DNA of 64,000 nucleotides from Serratia fonticola (GTDB lineage Bacteria > Pseudomonadota > Gammaproteobacteria > Enterobacterales > Enterobacteriaceae): NCBI RefSeq assembly GCF_001006005.1, contig NZ_CP011254.1, positions 1,736,001 to 1,800,000 on the forward strand, written 5' to 3'. Below are positions 11,177 to 20,185 of the stretch, one piece after another. Below the pieces are notes generated by a model. That model worked only from the letters and a program-made list of their open reading frames with translations. It was not told the origin of the DNA and ran no database searches. The translations under genes were made by a program, and so were the position numbers. How positions within the stretch are numbered: position 1 is the stretch's first letter; every line of letters begins with the position of its first letter.

Positions 11177-11213
11177 AGATAAAGTCAGCTATCTACGATA
11201 ACTGACTTTATCT
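11177..11213 (+). terminator. 12-bp perfect hairpin after hdeB
   Basis: AGATAAAGTCAG and its exact complement CTGACTTTATCT flank a 13-nt loop, 7 bp after the hdeB stop. The position suits the end of the hdeDB transcript, but there is no clear T-run downstream, so efficiency as an intrinsic terminator is uncertain. Confidence 0.5.
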
Positions 11214-11363
11214 GTATAACAAGAATTAACCTCACCCAACACTCCCTCAAAATAAGATAAGACTCTCAGTTGGGATTTAGGGGATTTTACTTTAAAAGGC
11301 AGAAGGATTTTCGCTAAAAAATAACAATCCATACTGTTGTTTTTTATAATAGGAAGATAAATT

Positions 11364-12830
11364 ATGCCTACAGGCTTAGCAGCAAAAGATAGCAATCAAA
11401 AATTAGGACTATTGGCATTAGTTGCTATCGTAGTCAGTTCGATGATTGGCAGTGGCGTTGATGGGCTACCACAGAATATGTCCGCCAGTTCAGCTGTGGG
11501 TTCTGTGGCTATAGCTTGGTTAATCTGCGGCTTCGGAATGTTTTTCATTTCTCGTACATTCATTATTCTTTCGGATATTCGTCCAGACCTACAGGCTGGC
11601 ATCTACATGTATGCTCAGGAAGGTTTTGGTACCTTCTGCGCATTTATTGTCGTATGGGGCTATTGGCTGATGACTATTTTCAGCAACGTCGCCTTTGGTA
11701 TCATGGTGATGGATACCCTGAATTATTTTATCCCGGGAGGGTTTAGCGGCGGAAACAATATCCCTTCAATTATTGGCATATCTATTCTTATCTGGGGATT
11801 CAATTTTTTAGTGTTGTCTGGAACAAGACTGGCAGGTGCGGTAAATATTATAGGGACGTTAGCAAAACTAATACCGCTAGTTATATTTGTATTCGTTCTA
11901 GTTTATTTCCTTAACGTTAACGAACTCACCAGTAACATCTGGGCAAACAATCCTTTATTTCCTAAGGAGTATCTAGGCTCGGTATTCTCCCAGATAAAGT
12001 CGCCACTTGATGTTGCACTATGGTGTTTTATTGGTGTTGAGGGCGCCGTTGCATTGTCTGGAAGAGTAAAAAACAAAAAAGATGTCGGCAGGGCAACCTT
12101 AATTGGTTTTATCATTTCACTTATCATATGTATCTTGATTTCTATCCTGCCTTTCGGGGTCTTGACGCAAAAAGAACTGAGCGTGATCGCCACACCGTCA
12201 ACGGCAGGGATCCTGAAGATTGTTGTCGGCGAGTGGGGCGAAAGACTGATTAATATTGGTGTGCTGATCTCGGTGTTAACCAGTTGGTTAGCCTGGACCA
12301 TGATTTGTGCAGAAATTCCTATGGTTGCAGCTCAAAATTCAGCCTTCCCAGAAAAATTTGCTAAACGAAACCATCAAGGAGCGGCATCGGTTTCGCTATG
12401 GGTCAGCAGCGCTTTAATGCAGCTTGTGGTTTTGATGGTTTACTTTTCAAGTAACGCCTGGATAGCCATGCTCTCGATTTCAGCCTTGACAGTTTTACCT
12501 GTCTATCTGCTGTCCACCGCTTACTTATGCAAGTTATGTATCAATGGTGAATATAATAATTATGCTCGTAATGGCCGTATTAGTGCACTAATCAGTGGTG
12601 TGATAGGGCTGTTATTTTGCTTGTTTATGTTTTACGCCAGCGAACCGAAATATCTTGCCATGGTGCCAATGCTATTAACGCTGGGCCTACCGTTATTCTT
12701 TTGGGCGAGAATTCATGAGGGAGGTATGAAAAAAATATTTAAAGGTAATGAAATGAAAGTTTTCTTATCATTAATCGCTCTTGATGCATTTACAGGGTTT
12801 CTCTTTATCAACGGTACGATAAAGTTATAA
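11364..12830 (+). CDS. APC-superfamily basic amino acid/amine antiporter (copy 1)
   Basis: Inner-membrane antiporter of 488 residues with about twelve to thirteen hydrophobic segments, of the ArcD/YdgI-like branch of basic amino acid/polyamine antiporters (signature GIYMYAQEGFGTFCAFIVVWGYW in two adjacent parts). Directly upstream of an AdiA-like decarboxylase, its probable job is to exchange external arginine for internal agmatine, or arginine for ornithine; the substrate is inferred. In the substrate-site loop it reads GSGVDGLPQN where its paralogue at 15.4 kb has GGGVFSLPQN. This replaces the usual hydrophobic residue after GSGV with Asp. The start ATG follows AGGAAG. Confidence 0.85.
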   Translation: MPTGLAAKDSNQKLGLLALVAIVVSSMIGSGVDGLPQNMSASSAVGSVAIAWLICGFGMFFISRTFIILSDIRPDLQAGIYMYAQEGFGTFCAFIVVWGYWLMTIFSNVAFGIMVMDTLNYFIPGGFSGGNNIPSIIGISILIWGFNFLVLSGTRLAGAVNIIGTLAKLIPLVIFVFVLVYFLNVNELTSNIWANNPLFPKEYLGSVFSQIKSPLDVALWCFIGVEGAVALSGRVKNKKDVGRATLIGFIISLIICILISILPFGVLTQKELSVIATPSTAGILKIVVGEWGERLINIGVLISVLTSWLAWTMICAEIPMVAAQNSAFPEKFAKRNHQGAASVSLWVSSALMQLVVLMVYFSSNAWIAMLSISALTVLPVYLLSTAYLCKLCINGEYNNYARNGRISALISGVIGLLFCLFMFYASEPKYLAMVPMLLTLGLPLFFWARIHEGGMKKIFKGNEMKVFLSLIALDAFTGFLFINGTIKL

Positions 12831-12907
12831 CCAATTTTTAGACGTCATTTTTTGTCGCCGATTAATCGGTGGCTACTAATTTATTTATTCAAAAAAGGTA
12901 ATTAATT

Positions 12908-15280
12908 ATGAAGTTTAATCACAATATTTTGTTTGTATCCTCTCGAGGATTAAAACAAGATCCCCCCGCGATACAAGCTCTCGAAGAGCTCAACGCGGCG
13001 GTTAAAGCCAGAGGATTTACCACCTTCATTGTGGATCAGATTAGCGATGCAGTGAAGGTTATTAATGAAAGCCAAAAATACAGTGCGGTAGGGATTTACT
13101 GGGACCCAAGCAATCCTAAAATAGATATTGAATGTCAGGAGTTCATTGATATTTTTCGTAAACGAAATGCCACTGCGCCTCTTTTCTTATTATCTGAAGA
13201 CAATGTCACTGACAGGGTATCCCTTGCTATACTCAAAGAAGTAAATGAGTATATTTATTTATTTTCCGAAACCCCGACCTTCACTGCCAATCGTATTTAT
13301 ACGCTTATTCACCGATATGCTGAAAACCTGCTGCCGCCTTACTTTAAAACGCTAAAAAACTTTACCGAAGACGGCGACTATTACTGGGACTGCCCAGGGC
13401 ACATGGGTGGTATGGCCTATTTAAAGCATCCTGTCGGTACTGAGTTTATCAACTTCTTCGGCGAAAACATGATGCGGGCCGATATCGGAGTCGCTACAGC
13501 TGAAATGGGGGATTACCTCATCCATGCAGGGCCGTCCAAAAAATCAGAAGACATCGCCGCTGAACTTTTTGGCGCTGATTGGACGTTCTATGGCGTTTCC
13601 GGCTCATCCGGCTCCAATCGTATCGTGGCTCAAGGGGCGGTCGCAGCGGATGAAATTGCCATTGTCGACCGTAACTGCCATAAATCGCTAAATCATGGTC
13701 TAACGCTTTCCCAGGCACGCCCGGTCTACCTTAAGCCCACGCGTAATGCCTATGGGTTGATTGGCCCAATACCGACTCAACGCCTGAAAAAAGAAAGTAT
13801 TGATGAGTTGATCGCCAAAAGCCCGCTGACTTCAGATGCGGTAGACACATCGCCCACTTATGCGGTTGTCACTAACTGTACCTATGATGGTTTCTGTTAC
13901 AACGTTAATGACGTGGTGAAATATCTGGGAGCCAGCGTACCACGCATTCATTTTGACGAAGCCTGGTATGCGTATGCCCGTTTCCATCCGATGTATAAGA
14001 ACCGTTTCGCAATGGACGTTGAAGACACTCCCGATCGCCCGACCATTTTTGCTGTGCAGTCGACCCATAAAATGCTGCCTTCTCTATCAATGGCCTCAAT
14101 GATCCATGTGAAAAAAAGCCACCGTGCTCCGTTGGATTTTGATGATTTTAACGATTCATTCATGATGCACGGCACCACATCTCCCTTTTACCCGATCATT
14201 GCTTCAATTGATGTAGCGGTAAGTATGATGCAGGGAGATTCCGGTCGTTCCTTGGTACAGGAGTCGATCGATGAAGCCATTGCGTTCCGTAAAGCCGTCG
14301 TTTCCGTTAAACGCCAGATTCGCGAACAAGAGGGCGAATCAGCCTGGTTTTTTGACGTTCTACAGCCAGCGGAGGTTCATGATAAGGCAACGGGTAAACA
14401 GTACAGCTTTGAAGAGGCTCCGCTTGAGCTACTCAACCAGGGTCCTGAATGTTGGGAATTATCTGCGGGCGATAGCTGGCACGGCTTTCACGATGAAGAT
14501 CTGGTTGATACCAATAGCATGCTTGATCCGGTAAAAGTCACCATTACCTGCCCAGGCATTAACCTGGATGGTAGTTACCAAGAACAGGGTATACCTGGCT
14601 ATTTGATCACCAAATTCCTCGATGACAAAAGGATTGAAATTGCCCGCACCGGCGATTACACGATCCTCATTTTGTTTTCTGTTGGTATCACCAAAGGAAA
14701 ATGGGGCACGTTAATTGAAAACCTGCTGACCTTTAAAAAACTCTATGACTCCGATGCGCTTGCCGTTGATGCTATTGCGTCTTTGAAAGGCCAATCACCG
14801 CATTACGATAACTTGACCCTGAAACAACTCTGCCAGCAGATGCATGAAAAAATGTGCGAGCTGGACCTGATGAACCACATTAATGAGGCGGTTAATACCG
14901 ACCCTGAACCGGTGATGACTCCGGCTGCGGCCTATCAGAAAGTGCTGCGCTATAAGGCAGAACACATCCGCCTGGATGATTTTTCTGGCCGTATTGCCGC
15001 CAGCATGTTGGTTCCTTACCCACCAGGTATCCCGGTCCTAATGCCAGGTGAACGTCTGCCAGTTGGCGACAAAGGCATTATGGGCTATCTGCGAGCTTTA
15101 CAGGACTTTGATAAACACTTCCCAGGTTTTGAACATGAGATCCAGGGTATCAACGTTGATGAAAATGGTGACTTTTGGGTAAGAGCCATCATTGAAGATG
15201 AACGCAAAGCTGTAAAGCGGCCGGAACAGCTCCGTTTTAAACGCCGGGTTTCTCCAACAATTAAAAAAGGTCGCCAATAA
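12908..15280 (+). CDS. adiA: AdiA-like inducible arginine decarboxylase
   Basis: PLP-dependent Orn/Lys/Arg decarboxylase of the large bacterial group, 790 residues. An N-terminal wing domain (residues 1-130) precedes the aminotransferase-fold core, with the PLP-binding Lys388 in QSTHKML, HFDEAWYAYARF before it and a C-terminal domain ending GYLRALQDFDKHFPGFEHE. These segments resemble E. coli AdiA (arginine) more closely than CadA or SpeF. Decarboxylation consumes a cytoplasmic proton, so with the flanking antiporters it forms an acid-resistance system. It is about 35 residues longer than AdiA (755), partly in an unusual stretch around residues 460-500. Substrate assignment to arginine is an inference from similarity. 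Confidence 0.85.
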   Translation: MKFNHNILFVSSRGLKQDPPAIQALEELNAAVKARGFTTFIVDQISDAVKVINESQKYSAVGIYWDPSNPKIDIECQEFIDIFRKRNATAPLFLLSEDNVTDRVSLAILKEVNEYIYLFSETPTFTANRIYTLIHRYAENLLPPYFKTLKNFTEDGDYYWDCPGHMGGMAYLKHPVGTEFINFFGENMMRADIGVATAEMGDYLIHAGPSKKSEDIAAELFGADWTFYGVSGSSGSNRIVAQGAVAADEIAIVDRNCHKSLNHGLTLSQARPVYLKPTRNAYGLIGPIPTQRLKKESIDELIAKSPLTSDAVDTSPTYAVVTNCTYDGFCYNVNDVVKYLGASVPRIHFDEAWYAYARFHPMYKNRFAMDVEDTPDRPTIFAVQSTHKMLPSLSMASMIHVKKSHRAPLDFDDFNDSFMMHGTTSPFYPIIASIDVAVSMMQGDSGRSLVQESIDEAIAFRKAVVSVKRQIREQEGESAWFFDVLQPAEVHDKATGKQYSFEEAPLELLNQGPECWELSAGDSWHGFHDEDLVDTNSMLDPVKVTITCPGINLDGSYQEQGIPGYLITKFLDDKRIEIARTGDYTILILFSVGITKGKWGTLIENLLTFKKLYDSDALAVDAIASLKGQSPHYDNLTLKQLCQQMHEKMCELDLMNHINEAVNTDPEPVMTPAAAYQKVLRYKAEHIRLDDFSGRIAASMLVPYPPGIPVLMPGERLPVGDKGIMGYLRALQDFDKHFPGFEHEIQGINVDENGDFWVRAIIEDERKAVKRPEQLRFKRRVSPTIKKGRQ

Positions 15281-15352
15281 TCAGCTGGTTATCTCATCGC
15301 TCCGACCAGCCAGGGCCGGGGTGATATCTATTCCGATGCAAGGGTTTTATTT

Positions 15353-16864
15353 ATGTCAAATCAATCTTCAACATCATCAACGAGTGCTACTGACACAGCA
15401 AAGACAGACGGCGAGCACAAGCTCGGGCTAATTGCATTAATCGCCATTGTTGTAGGATCTATGCTTGGCGGTGGTGTATTTAGCCTTCCCCAAAACACAG
15501 CTGCTACCTCGGCAGTAGGGCCGATCATAATCGCGTGGCTTATCGCAGGTATTGGTATCTACTTTATCGCAAACTCATTCCGCCTGTTGTCCGACCTGCG
15601 CCCCGACCTACAGGCGGGCGTCTATATGTATGCCCAGGAAGGCTTCGGGTCATTTATTGCTTTCAACGTCGCCTGGGGATACTGGCTGATGACTGCCTTT
15701 GGCAACGTCGCCTTCGCCGTAATCTTGATGGACGCGTTAAACCAGTTTTTCCCCGGTGTATTCACCGATGGCAATAACCTGAATTCAATTATCTGCGGTT
15801 CGGTTTTGATTTGGGGTTACAACTTCCTGGTGTTATCCGGGACGAAAGTTGCGGGTTTTGTGAACACTCTCGGTACCATCGCCAAACTTGTACCACTGGT
15901 GCTGTTTGTTGTCATACTGGGCTTCTTAATCAATTATTCTCAGCTGTTCAGCAACTTTTGGGGAACTGCACCACAAATCGTTGAAGGGGTCGGCAACCAC
16001 GCTAAACCCGTATCACTGATGTCGCAAATTCTTGCCCCTATGACGGTAACACTATGGGCATTTATTGGCGTAGAGGGCGCCGTCGTTCTTTCTGGACGCG
16101 CCAAAAACAAGAAAGATGTTGGTAAGGCCACGCTGCTGGGCTTTTTGTTGGCGCTGATCATCTACATACTGATGTCGATATTACCGTTTGGCGTTATGCC
16201 GCAGGCAGAACTCGCTCAGGCCAGTAATCCTTCAACTGCAGGCGTCCTGGCGAAAGTAGTCGGTCACTGGGGCGGTTGGTTAATGAACGTAGGACTGATT
16301 ATTTCAGTACTGGCAGGCTGGCTAGCCTGGACGATGCTCTGTGCTGAAATTCCCATGGTTGCCGGGCAAAAAGGCGCTTTCCCACGGGCTTTTGCGCGCA
16401 CCAATAGCAAACAGGCCGCCAATGTTTCCCTTTGGGTCAGCAGTTTTGTGATGCAGGCCGCGATGTTATTAGTCTATTTTTCTAATGACGCGTGGAACAC
16501 GATGTACAACATCAGTGCGTTGATGGTGGTGCCTGCATATATCACTACGACCTTGTATATGGCGAAAATTTGCCTCAATCGTGAGTACGATCAGTATGCC
16601 AAAAAGGGGCGTAAATTTGCCCTTGTCAGCGGCATTCTTGGCGTCATATTCTGCCTGTTTATCCTTTATGCCAGCCAAATCCAGTATGTAGCGCTGGTTC
16701 CCATTCTGCTTACCTGCGGGCTACCGGTGTTCATATGGTCTCGTAAAGAGAAGGGCGACAATCAGCCGCTGTTCCAGAATAAAGAAATTTTTTATCTGGC
16801 TATCCTGTTGCTGCTTGATGCCATCGTCATCTGGTTGCTAATGATGGGGCGCATCACGCTATAA
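15353..16864 (+). CDS. APC-superfamily basic amino acid/amine antiporter (copy 2)
   Basis: 503-residue inner-membrane antiporter, clearly a paralogue of the protein at 11.4-12.8 kb: long stretches align, such as KNKKDVG, PSTAG and LAWTMxCAEIPMVA. It has a Ser/Thr-rich N-terminal tail of about 25 residues not found in copy 1, and a standard GGGVFSLPQN substrate loop. It lies 72 bp after the decarboxylase gene in the same direction. Having two antiporters around one decarboxylase suggests different exchange pairs or pH ranges. Its codon use looks more GC-rich than that of copy 1. Confidence 0.85.
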   Translation: MSNQSSTSSTSATDTAKTDGEHKLGLIALIAIVVGSMLGGGVFSLPQNTAATSAVGPIIIAWLIAGIGIYFIANSFRLLSDLRPDLQAGVYMYAQEGFGSFIAFNVAWGYWLMTAFGNVAFAVILMDALNQFFPGVFTDGNNLNSIICGSVLIWGYNFLVLSGTKVAGFVNTLGTIAKLVPLVLFVVILGFLINYSQLFSNFWGTAPQIVEGVGNHAKPVSLMSQILAPMTVTLWAFIGVEGAVVLSGRAKNKKDVGKATLLGFLLALIIYILMSILPFGVMPQAELAQASNPSTAGVLAKVVGHWGGWLMNVGLIISVLAGWLAWTMLCAEIPMVAGQKGAFPRAFARTNSKQAANVSLWVSSFVMQAAMLLVYFSNDAWNTMYNISALMVVPAYITTTLYMAKICLNREYDQYAKKGRKFALVSGILGVIFCLFILYASQIQYVALVPILLTCGLPVFIWSRKEKGDNQPLFQNKEIFYLAILLLLDAIVIWLLMMGRITL

Positions 16865-16871
16865 CCGATCT

Positions 16872-16907
16872 TTTGCCCCCTAGCCCGGGAGAAGCTAGGG
16901 GAGCAAA
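16872..16907 (+). terminator. hairpin after second antiporter
   Basis: TTTGC and CCCTAGC pair with GCTAGGG and GCAAA (about 12 bp with one mismatch) around an 8-nt loop, 8 bp after the antiporter stop. No T-run follows, so it is called as a likely transcript end, not a canonical terminator. Confidence 0.45.
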
Positions 16908-17257
16908 GCTGCGATTTGAAGACCTTAGGCTTTATTGAAAGAGCCAGTGTTTAAGGAATTGGTGACATGGTTAACCATAGCCGCGGTTAATCATGTCATC
17001 ATACCGCCAGTAACGCCTGCTTCTGCGCTCATGCATAGGGCTTTCGCCCCACCCTCCATCTTATCCACCAGCTGAAAAATAAAACTTATCCTCATACAGG
17101 AACAACCACGGCAAGGTTGGCAAGATTACTTCAGACCCCACCCAATGATTTTCTAGCTATTTAAATCAATCAATTATGAAAAATAGCGCCATTATTGTGT
17201 CTGATGAACCGTTGATGCTGTTGGTGGATCCAGGTTACCTAGATCGTTATACCCATA

Positions 17258-17266
17258 TTATCCACA
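17258..17266 (+). promoter_or_regulatory. DnaA box in the mioC promoter
   Basis: Perfect TTATCCACA, 26 bp upstream of a TACAAT -10 hexamer (17292-17297). The E. coli mioC promoter also carries a DnaA box through which DnaA represses transcription entering oriC. Confidence 0.8.
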
Positions 17267-17333
17267 GGTAGATCCCAGCTGATTCACAGAGTACAATACG
17301 GCCTCTTGAGTTTAAGGTTGGGATCATTCATTC

Positions 17334-17774
17334 ATGGCAGACATCACTCTGATCAGTGGCAGCACGCTTGGCAGCGCAGAATACGTGGCTGAACATTTGG
17401 CCGAGAAACTCGAAGAAGCAGGTTTCTCAACGGAAATGCTGCATGGCCCTGAATTGGATGAATTGACACTGTCAGGCCGCTGGCTGGTGGTTTCCTCCAC
17501 TCACGGTGCCGGTGATTTACCAGATAACTTGCAGCCGCTGTTGGAACAACTGGCAGAGCAGCAACCTGATTTATCGCAGGTGCAGTTCGGTGCCGTCGGT
17601 TTGGGCAGTTCTGAGTACGATACCTTCTGTGGTGCGATCAAACAGATCGACGATCTTTTCCAGGCTCGTGGAGCGAAAAGGATCGGCGATCGTCTTGAGA
17701 TCGACGTGACCCAACATGAAATTCCCGAGGATCCTGCCGAAGAATGGCTGAAGAATTGGATTATTTTACTCTAA
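17334..17774 (+). CDS. mioC: flavodoxin-like protein MioC
   Basis: FMN-binding flavodoxin-like protein, 146 residues, needed for biotin synthase activity in E. coli extracts. The N-terminal phosphate-binding loop ISGSTLGSAEYVA and the VSSTHGAGDLPDN and GLGSSEYDTFCGA segments are the flavin contacts of the short flavodoxin family. The gene reads toward oriC, as in E. coli, so its transcription can influence origin topology. Confidence 0.96.
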   Translation: MADITLISGSTLGSAEYVAEHLAEKLEEAGFSTEMLHGPELDELTLSGRWLVVSSTHGAGDLPDNLQPLLEQLAEQQPDLSQVQFGAVGLGSSEYDTFCGAIKQIDDLFQARGAKRIGDRLEIDVTQHEIPEDPAEEWLKNWIILL

Positions 17775-17799
17775 TTCGGTTAAAGATCGCGCGAACGAT

Positions 17800-17808
17800 T
17801 GTGTATAA
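17800..17808 (-). promoter_or_regulatory. oriC DnaA box R4
   Basis: Minus strand TTATACACA, at the mioC edge of oriC. In E. coli the R4 box is the strong TTATCCACA; here the position carries the variant with A at position 5. Confidence 0.8.
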
Positions 17809-17838
17809 CTATGCTTGAAAGCAGGGTATAAGCGGTAG

Positions 17839-17847
17839 TTATCCCAA
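17839..17847 (+). promoter_or_regulatory. oriC DnaA box R3
   Basis: TTATCCCAA within GCGGTAGTTATCCC, a context conserved around E. coli R3 (TTATCCAAA). Its divergence from the consensus fits the weak R3 site. Confidence 0.65.
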
Positions 17848-17873
17848 TAACAACCGTCGTACGCTTTCTGTCC

Positions 17874-17882
17874 TGTGGATAA
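17874..17882 (-). promoter_or_regulatory. oriC DnaA box R2
   Basis: Minus strand TTATCCACA, a perfect consensus. E. coli R2 is TTATACACA, so the sequences of R2 and R4 are exchanged relative to E. coli. Confidence 0.8.
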
Positions 17883-17979
17883 CATGCCATTTAGATCCCA
17901 GCTTATACTGGCCAGGATCACCGATCATTCACAGCAAACGATCCTGCTTAATCGGCTGATCTTTATCTGGAATAATCAC

Positions 17980-17988
17980 TTATCCACA
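17980..17988 (+). promoter_or_regulatory. oriC DnaA box R1
   Basis: Perfect TTATCCACA followed by GAGGATCGCGATCC, directly beside the 13-mer unwinding region, as for E. coli R1. Confidence 0.85.
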
Positions 17989-18001
17989 GAGGATCGCGAT
18001 C

Positions 18002-18044
18002 CTAATAAGAGATCTAATAAAGAGATCTTTAAATAAAAAAGATC
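18002..18044 (-). other. oriC AT-rich 13-mers (DNA unwinding element)
   Basis: Three 13-mers read on the minus strand: GATCTCTTATTAG (18002-18014, identical to E. coli R), GATCTCTTTATTA (18015-18027) and GATCTTTTTTATT (18032-18044). All fit the GATCTNTTNTTTT pattern. Confidence 0.88.
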
Positions 18045-18073
18045 TTCTTTTAATTACCTAAGATCCTGACCGC

Positions 18074-18102
18074 TTGGTCGATCGACTAAACTTGAGTAGA
18101 AT
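18074..18102 (+). promoter_or_regulatory. mnmG promoter
   Basis: TTGGTC (18074-18079), 17-bp spacer, TAGAAT (18097-18102), about 50 bp before the mnmG start. In E. coli the corresponding gidA promoter lies at the oriC edge and transcription from it stimulates initiation. Confidence 0.6.
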
Positions 18103-18155
18103 CCTCCCCCCAGGGCAAACAACGATCGTTCGCAAGTACTCCGAGGTGCTGTTCC

Positions 18156-20045
18156 ATGTTTTATCCAGAGCAATTTGACGTCATTATCATCGGTGGTGGC
18201 CATGCCGGAACCGAAGCCGCCATGGCTGCGGCACGTATGGGACGTCAGACTTTATTACTGACCCACAATATCGACACGCTGGGACAAATGTCCTGTAATC
18301 CGGCGATCGGTGGTATCGGGAAAGGGCATCTGGTCAAGGAAATCGATGCACTCGGCGGGCTGATGGCCAAGGCGATCGACCATGCGGGCATCCAGTTTAG
18401 GATACTAAACGCCAGCAAAGGCCCAGCAGTGCGAGCCACTCGAGCTCAGGCAGATCGCGTCCTGTATCGCCAAGCCGTTCGCACCGCATTGGAGAACCAG
18501 CCCAACCTGATGATCTTCCAACAACCGGTTGAGGATCTGATCGTCGAGAACGATCGAGTAGTGGGTGCGGTGACCCAGATGGGGCTGAAATTCCGTGCCA
18601 AAGCGGTAGTACTGACCGTAGGCACCTTCCTGGATGGCAAGATCCACATCGGCCTGGAAAACTACAGCGGTGGCCGTGCTGGGGATCCTCCGTCGATCTC
18701 TTTGTCACAGCGTCTGCGTGAACTGCCTCTGCGTGTCAATCGCCTGAAAACGGGTACACCTCCCCGTATCGATGCACGCACTATCGATTTCAGCGTTCTG
18801 GCTGAGCAACATGGCGATACGCCAATTCCAGTGTTTTCTTTCCTGGGCAACGCCAGCCAGCATCCGCAACAGGTGCCGTGCTACATCACGCACACCAATG
18901 AAAAAACCCATGACGTGATCCGCAATAACCTCGATCGTAGCCCGATGTATGCCGGGATCATCGAAGGGATCGGCCCACGCTACTGCCCATCGATCGAAGA
19001 CAAAGTGATGCGCTTTGCCGATCGTAATGCGCACCAGATCTTCCTGGAACCTGAAGGGTTAACCAGCAACGAGATCTACCCGAACGGGATTTCCACCAGT
19101 TTGCCGTTTGACGTACAGATGCAGATCGTGCGTTCGATGGAAGGGATGCAAAATGCCCGCATCGTTCGCCCTGGCTATGCCATCGAGTACGATTTCTTCG
19201 ATCCACGCGATTTAAAACCAACGCTGGAAAGCAAATTTATTCAAGGGCTGTTCTTCGCAGGCCAGATCAACGGCACCACCGGTTACGAAGAAGCTGCTGC
19301 ACAAGGCCTGTTGGCAGGATTGAATGCCGGGCGTTATGCCGTTGAAGACGAAGGCTGGTCACCACGCCGCGATCAGGCTTATCTGGGGGTGCTGGTGGAC
19401 GATCTCAGTACGCTGGGCACCAAAGAACCGTACCGCATGTTTACCTCACGTGCCGAATACCGTTTGATGCTGCGCGAAGACAATGCCGATCTGCGCCTGA
19501 CGGAAAAAGGCCGCGAATTGGGGCTCGTTGACGATGAACGCTGGCAGCGCTACTGCGAAAAGCTCGAGCACATCGAACAGGAACGCCAGCGTCTGCGTGA
19601 TATCTGGGTACATCCGCATTCAGAGAACGTCGAGCAGGTTAACGTCTTGCTGAAAGCGCCTCTGTCACGTGAAGCCAACGGCGAAGAACTGCTGCGCCGT
19701 CCGGAAATGGATTATGCTCAACTGACAGCGGTGGCCGCTTTTGCTCCTGCACTGGCAGACACCGAAGCCGCTGAGCAAGTGGAAATTCAGGTGAAATACG
19801 AAGGCTACATCGCTCGCCAGCAGGATGAGATCGACAAGCAACAGCGCAACGAGAACACCGTGCTGCCGCTGGATCTCGATTATCGTCAGGTCTCCGGATT
19901 GTCCAACGAGGTGATCGCCAAACTGAACGATCACAAGCCTAACTCGATCGGCCAGGCTTCGCGCATTTCCGGTATCACACCTGCAGCGATCTCCATTTTG
20001 CTGATCTGGCTGAAAAAGCAGGGCTTGCTGCGCCGCAGCGCATAA
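18156..20045 (+). CDS. mnmG: tRNA cmnm5U34 synthesis FAD enzyme MnmG (GidA)
   Basis: FAD-dependent subunit of the MnmEG complex that adds aminomethyl or carboxymethylaminomethyl groups to uridine 34 of certain tRNAs. The 629-residue length equals E. coli MnmG. The dinucleotide-binding motif [10 protein letters not shown] is at residues 13-22, followed by [14 protein letters not shown], and the GidA-associated C-terminal domain ends [11 protein letters not shown]. Its partner mnmE is 44 kb away in this window. It is transcribed away from oriC with rsmG following after 140 bp. Confidence 0.98.
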   Translation: MFYPEQFDVIIIGGGHAGTEAAMAAARMGRQTLLLTHNIDTLGQMSCNPAIGGIGKGHLVKEIDALGGLMAKAIDHAGIQFRILNASKGPAVRATRAQADRVLYRQAVRTALENQPNLMIFQQPVEDLIVENDRVVGAVTQMGLKFRAKAVVLTVGTFLDGKIHIGLENYSGGRAGDPPSISLSQRLRELPLRVNRLKTGTPPRIDARTIDFSVLAEQHGDTPIPVFSFLGNASQHPQQVPCYITHTNEKTHDVIRNNLDRSPMYAGIIEGIGPRYCPSIEDKVMRFADRNAHQIFLEPEGLTSNEIYPNGISTSLPFDVQMQIVRSMEGMQNARIVRPGYAIEYDFFDPRDLKPTLESKFIQGLFFAGQINGTTGYEEAAAQGLLAGLNAGRYAVEDEGWSPRRDQAYLGVLVDDLSTLGTKEPYRMFTSRAEYRLMLREDNADLRLTEKGRELGLVDDERWQRYCEKLEHIEQERQRLRDIWVHPHSENVEQVNVLLKAPLSREANGEELLRRPEMDYAQLTAVAAFAPALADTEAAEQVEIQVKYEGYIARQQDEIDKQQRNENTVLPLDLDYRQVSGLSNEVIAKLNDHKPNSIGQASRISGITPAAISILLIWLKKQGLLRRSA

Positions 20046-20185
20046 AATCCGTTCACCGAGTGGCCGTTTGCCTATCTGCTGAGCAAACGGCCGCTGACAT
20101 CACCTCAAGCCTGAATTATCATAGACTGCCTTAGTGAGCAGTTGCAGATTGGCCTGCTGTTCCAAGCCTGTCAGAGGACTCTGTT

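Larger units (their letters stand above)
16865..17333. other. intergenic region between acid cassette and mioC
   Basis: About 470 bp. It starts with a hairpin (16872-16907), contains a DnaA box with one mismatch (TTATCCACC, 17061-17069), a perfect DnaA box at 17258-17266 and the mioC promoter. No gene is supported. The right edge of the acid-stress insertion relative to the E. coli order must lie in this stretch. Confidence 0.5.
17795..18062. other. oriC: chromosomal replication origin oriC
   Basis: Lies between mioC and mnmG as in E. coli, in the inverted orientation relative to the usual E. coli display. It contains four recognisable 9-mer DnaA boxes at the expected order and strands, a conserved TCATTCACA (R5/M-like, 17925-17933), many GATC Dam sites, and an AT-rich 13-mer region next to mnmG. 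The segment GATCCCAGCTTATACTGG is also conserved from the E. coli origin. DnaA would load on R1 and unwind the 13-mers; Dam/SeqA control is implied by the GATC density. Confidence 0.95.

Noticed and set aside
12908..15280. Naming the decarboxylase SpeF or CadA (ornithine or lysine)
   Set aside because: Segments around the PLP lysine and the C-terminus (HFDEAWYAYARF, GYLRAL, HFPGFEHE) follow AdiA more closely, although substrate still needs testing.
16908..17250. A gene between the second antiporter and mioC
   Set aside because: Only very short frames without ribosome-binding sites; the region is explained as a promoter and an insertion boundary.
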